A DNA stretch of 64,000 bases. Source: DAOUJW01 sp965218945. Lineage in GTDB: Bacteria; Chloroflexota; Dehalococcoidia; Lucifugimonadales; UBA2985. Each line of letters starts with the position of its first letter. Position 1 is the stretch's first letter. The stretch lies in contig OZ244718.1 in assembly GCA_965218945.1 (NCBI GenBank), forward strand, positions 2,728,001 to 2,792,000, written 5' to 3'. This document shows positions 61,799 through 64,000 of this stretch, in pieces. The notes below the pieces were generated by a model, which did no database searches, was not told where the DNA came from, and saw only the letters and a list, made by a program, of their open reading frames with translations. A program made the translations under genes and the position numbers.

Positions 61799-62011
61799 GG
61801 TGTCAGCCGCCGAAATATTATACCTCCGAATACGGGGGGGCGCAAGGTATTCGCGTATGTACCCTTGCCGCTCAGTCACCCAATAGCACACGCAACGCAC
61901 TCAACCAGTTTCTGTCATATGGAGAAGGCAACTCAGGCTCTACCATACTGTTGGCCGCCCAGGTCGGGAACCCGGGCGGCCAACATGCCAGAGGCTTACC
62001 TTATACCCCGC

Positions 62012-62689
62012 CTATGAGATGGCTTGTCTGACCTCAGCCATAGTGAAAGTGGCGCCTTCCCCGAACATAACGGCTTTCTGGCCCCTGGGAGTGACCACGG
62101 TATTGCCGGGGATTCTCCCGTCAAACCCTTCAGGAGCGTTATCGGCTACATCGAAGACTCCGTTGTCCATACTGACAGGCACATAGATGACGCTGTCCTT
62201 GTAGGTCGTGATGCCAGGTGTATACGTGCGCTTCTTTAGAAATAGCACGACGCTGTGACCTGGGTTTAACGGGGTGGAGTCCTCGTTGTACACCTCTGCC
62301 GCGTCTGGACGTACCACGATGATGGACGAACCGTCCGCACTGCCCTTCAGAGCCTCAGCGACGGAGACCTCGTAGTACACCACTGGCGTTGGTCTGTGGT
62401 TTTGCTTCTCCTCCGTGTCGGAGGTGCCGTAGTCCAGGTCGCGGCCCGCCACCCTGTCCACCGTGCCTACTATCACGAGGTCGGCGGCGCCCGACAGGTC
62501 CCCTATCGAAGAATACGTCTCAAAGTCCACTAGGGAGTAGAGGATAGGGGCTTCCGCCGCATCGATTGGCTGAGCATTAGGGCTGGACTCCGGGCCAGGG
62601 CTGTCCTGCTGCGTACACGCCGCGGCTACCGCGACCAGGCACAACACCAGAAGCACAATTACCAACAAGGTCAGTCTGGAACGTATCAT
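62012..62689 (-). CDS. Lipoprotein of unknown function (full-length copy)
   Basis: A 225-aa lipoprotein: signal MIRSRLTLLVIVLLVLCLVAVAAAC with lipid Cys25, the shared TQQDSPGPESSP linker, and a mature domain (LVDFETYSSIGDLSGAADLVIVGTVDRVAGRDLDYG...YYEVSVAEALKGSADGSSIIVVRPDA...PLNPGHSVVLFLKKRTYTPG...YVPVSMDNGVF) that reads like a small beta-rich fold with a catalytic-looking core but no recognised motif. Its first third is duplicated at 61526-61798. Confidence 0.72.
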   Translation of the reverse strand: MIRSRLTLLVIVLLVLCLVAVAAACTQQDSPGPESSPNAQPIDAAEAPILYSLVDFETYSSIGDLSGAADLVIVGTVDRVAGRDLDYGTSDTEEKQNHRPTPVVYYEVSVAEALKGSADGSSIIVVRPDAAEVYNEDSTPLNPGHSVVLFLKKRTYTPGITTYKDSVIYVPVSMDNGVFDVADNAPEGFDGRIPGNTVVTPRGQKAVMFGEGATFTMAEVRQAIS

Positions 62690-62942
62690 GGCATCAGTCT
62701 CCCTTTGCCGTATTGTACACCCATTTCAGCGGTGCAGCGTCTTTGACAGACCAGTTCGCTCCGGTACGCTCCAGGCGCAAAGATGCCGTTAACAGACCCC
62801 ATTGGACGCCAGATTTGCTCAATTCGTAGTGTTTACTAAAAGAGCAGTATATCCTTTGCTATACAACCGAATACATAGCTTTGCCAGCCATAACACCTAT
62901 ATTTCCTAACTTACCAGTGCCCTTGTTGCCGCTTTCCTCTCA

Positions 62943-62971
62943 TTGACAAGGTATTGCTGCGCTGATAATAT
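62943..62971 (+). promoter_or_regulatory. Strong sigma70-type promoter upstream of panD
   Basis: TTGACA (62943-62948), 17-bp spacer, TAATAT (62966-62971). panD starts about 470 bp downstream, leaving a long leader that includes the 52-codon frame. Confidence 0.75.
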
Positions 62972-63039
62972 GCCATAGAGTAAATCAGAGTACCGGAATC
63001 CCTCCGAAAGACCCCAACCGATCTCTCCAAGGAGTCGTC

Positions 63040-63198
63040 ATGGCGCCCCCAAGCCCCTACTACATACGATTCAATCAGTTCCGACAGATAGAGTGCGGAA
63101 GCATCAGCAACTATATGTCGACCTGCTCTTCAAGCTATCTGGCGTGGCCTCCGTTCATCGCCCGTCGCCACAGGCATTCCCTCCCCTGCGACCCTTAG
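63040..63198 (+). CDS. Possible 52-aa leader peptide or small protein
   Basis: ATG63040 preceded by caaggag, TAG at 63196. The product (MAPPSPYYIRFNQFRQIECG...) is aromatic- and Ser/Cys-rich with no family. Its place in the leader of panD, behind a strong promoter, is the main support; chance cannot be excluded. Confidence 0.3.
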   Translation: MAPPSPYYIRFNQFRQIECGSISNYMSTCSSSYLAWPPFIARRHRHSLPCDP

Positions 63199-63446
63199 CA
63201 GAGTCGCTCAACAACTGGATATCCCCGTCGTATAATTTCCCTGGCCGGTATGAGACAAACCCCCGCGTGGACGCATAGTCGCGCCCCTTGTCCCCCAAAG
63301 CCGGACACTCCACAAACAGACCAGCGTCCCAACCCAGACCCATTTGAAGTATCTCCACGTCGTCTGCCGTCCAGGGCCATAGAAGCCTGATGCGCCTTCA
63401 TCGCGCGTGTCAGCGCCAGGATCAGAAATAGTCAAAGGAGGCGAAC

Positions 63447-63818
63447 ATGAAGATCGTGCTTAACTCCAAAATTCATAGAGCGTGGATCACGGACACCAAC
63501 CCCGAATACGTCGGCAGCATAATCATAGACAGGGCCCTCATGGACAAGGTTGACCTGTGGGAGTACGAAAAGGTCCTGATCTGCAACGTCAACAACGGCG
63601 CCCGGTGGGAGACCTACGTGCTCGCAGGCGAGCCCAACTCCGGCACTGTGTCCGTACAGGGCGCGGGCGCGCGGCTGGCCGAGAAGGGCGACTGCGTTAT
63701 CATCCTTGCTTTCGACGTCACCAACGAGCCGGTAGAACCCAAGATGATCCTGGTCGACCAGGACAACAAGTTCATTGAGTATCTGGAAGGCATCCCCGAA
63801 TATGAAAAGGTTCACTGA
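63447..63818 (+). CDS. panD: Aspartate 1-decarboxylase (PanD-like)
   Basis: Makes beta-alanine for pantothenate and coenzyme A. The 123-aa proenzyme begins MKIVLNSKIHRAWITDTNPEYVGSIIID; cleavage between Gly24 and Ser25 (YVGSI) yields the pyruvoyl group. N72-like NNGARWETYVLAGEPNSG and the C-terminal half fit the family. aaaggaggc is well placed upstream. The following methyltransferase-like gene overlaps its 3' end by 17 bp. Confidence 0.92.
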   Translation: MKIVLNSKIHRAWITDTNPEYVGSIIIDRALMDKVDLWEYEKVLICNVNNGARWETYVLAGEPNSGTVSVQGAGARLAEKGDCVIILAFDVTNEPVEPKMILVDQDNKFIEYLEGIPEYEKVH

Positions 63819-64000
63819 GGACGTCACGGAGTCGTTCTACGACTCCGAAGACGAGCTATACCGCTCCTTCTGGGACACTGAGGGGAGTCTGCACTGGGGC
63901 CTCTTTGACGAGAGCACCGGTCAGGACTTCCTCAAGGCGTGCGCCAATCTCAACGAGTTCATGGCGAACAAGGCCAGGCTTCTCCCTGACTCCAGCCTGC
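63802..64000 (+). CDS. Methyltransferase-like protein, N-terminal fragment (cut by window edge)
   Basis: The frame is open from ATG63802 to the end of the window (66 codons). The start MKRFTEDVTESFYDSEDELYRSFWDTEGSLHWGLFDE resembles the N-terminus of SAM-dependent methyltransferases related to cyclopropane-fatty-acyl or glycine/sarcosine methyltransferases. SAM-binding motifs would lie outside the window. It overlaps panD by 17 bp, so it is co-transcribed with it. Confidence 0.6.
   Translation, partial: MKRFTEDVTESFYDSEDELYRSFWDTEGSLHWGLFDESTGQDFLKACANLNEFMANKARLLPDSSL

Larger units (their letters stand above)
62690..63446. other. 757-bp region with a strong promoter and one short open frame
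   Basis: Apart from the promoter at 62943-62971 and the 52-codon frame at 63040-63198, I see no supported gene. A minus-strand frame at 63155-63358 has plausible codon use but no start signal. Confidence 0.5.

Noticed and set aside
63155..63358. Minus-strand 67-aa frame with plausible protein composition
   Set aside because: No ribosome-binding site, no recognised family, and it overlaps the panD leader; not enough for a gene call.

Overview
The window looks like a piece of a moderately GC-rich (roughly 55-60 % by eye) bacterial genome, most likely a Chloroflexota lineage of the Dehalococcoidia/SAR202 type. This is inferred from gene content: a DUF951 protein behind pyrF, a shikimate kinase-dehydroquinate synthase fusion, an actinobacterial-type VLRF1, a 23S rRNA gene with no 16S or 5S beside it, and many Thr/Pro-rich lipoproteins. 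No 16S gene is present to confirm it.

Layout. 1-8.2 kb: S-adenosylmethionine use and recycling on the minus strand (metK fragment, ahcY, adenosine-kinase-like PfkB protein, rhodanese, frameshifted mtnP, mtnA), interrupted at 2.1-4.3 kb by accessory genes (PD-(D/E)XK nuclease, small lipoprotein, small coiled-coil protein). 8.3-12.9 kb: YihY membrane protein, a PIN/Xre-ImmA pair and an ABC-2 exporter. 13.0-16.2 kb: mutS2 followed directly by a VLRF1-type peptidyl-tRNA hydrolase. 17.7-19.9 kb: groESL with a CIRCE operator. 19.9-25.1 kb: flippase-like protein, rsmG, an LRR lipoprotein and an IS5 element, bracketed by a 132-bp direct repeat. 25.2-32 kb: housekeeping genes (DRTGG protein, moaD-moaE, pyrF-DUF951, thiL-tsaE-tsaB, ndk, rsfS) with a MITE-like element. 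32.1-33.8 kb: an IS1182-type element inserted in the centre of a palindromic repeat. 33.9-39.4 kb: a substrate-binding lipoprotein with a collagen-like stalk, a PhnB-like protein, an aldo/keto reductase, a CAP-domain protein and a DnaJ-zinc-finger membrane protein. 39.4-44.0 kb: two initiator-type tRNA genes (one altered, anticodon UAU) and a 23S rRNA gene carrying a 336-nt group I intron at the I-CeuI-type site in helix 69. 44-52 kb: methyltransferase, zinc-type dehydrogenase, hicAB, a SelW-like selenoprotein with an in-frame TGA, aroKB, ctaB and a flavin reductase. 52-62.7 kb: surface and lipoprotein region with a five-repeat DUF11 protein, a tandemly duplicated two-gene module, and a lipoprotein leader shared by unrelated mature proteins. 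63-64 kb: panD and the start of a methyltransferase-like gene.

The strongest observations are the selenoprotein that a standard gene caller would split at TGA47893, the group I intron in the 23S gene, the altered initiator tRNA, the mutS2-VLRF1 pairing (ribosome-collision splitting next to nascent-chain release), the collagen-stalked binding protein, and the nested duplications in the lipoprotein region. All calls come from reading the sequence; no database search was possible.
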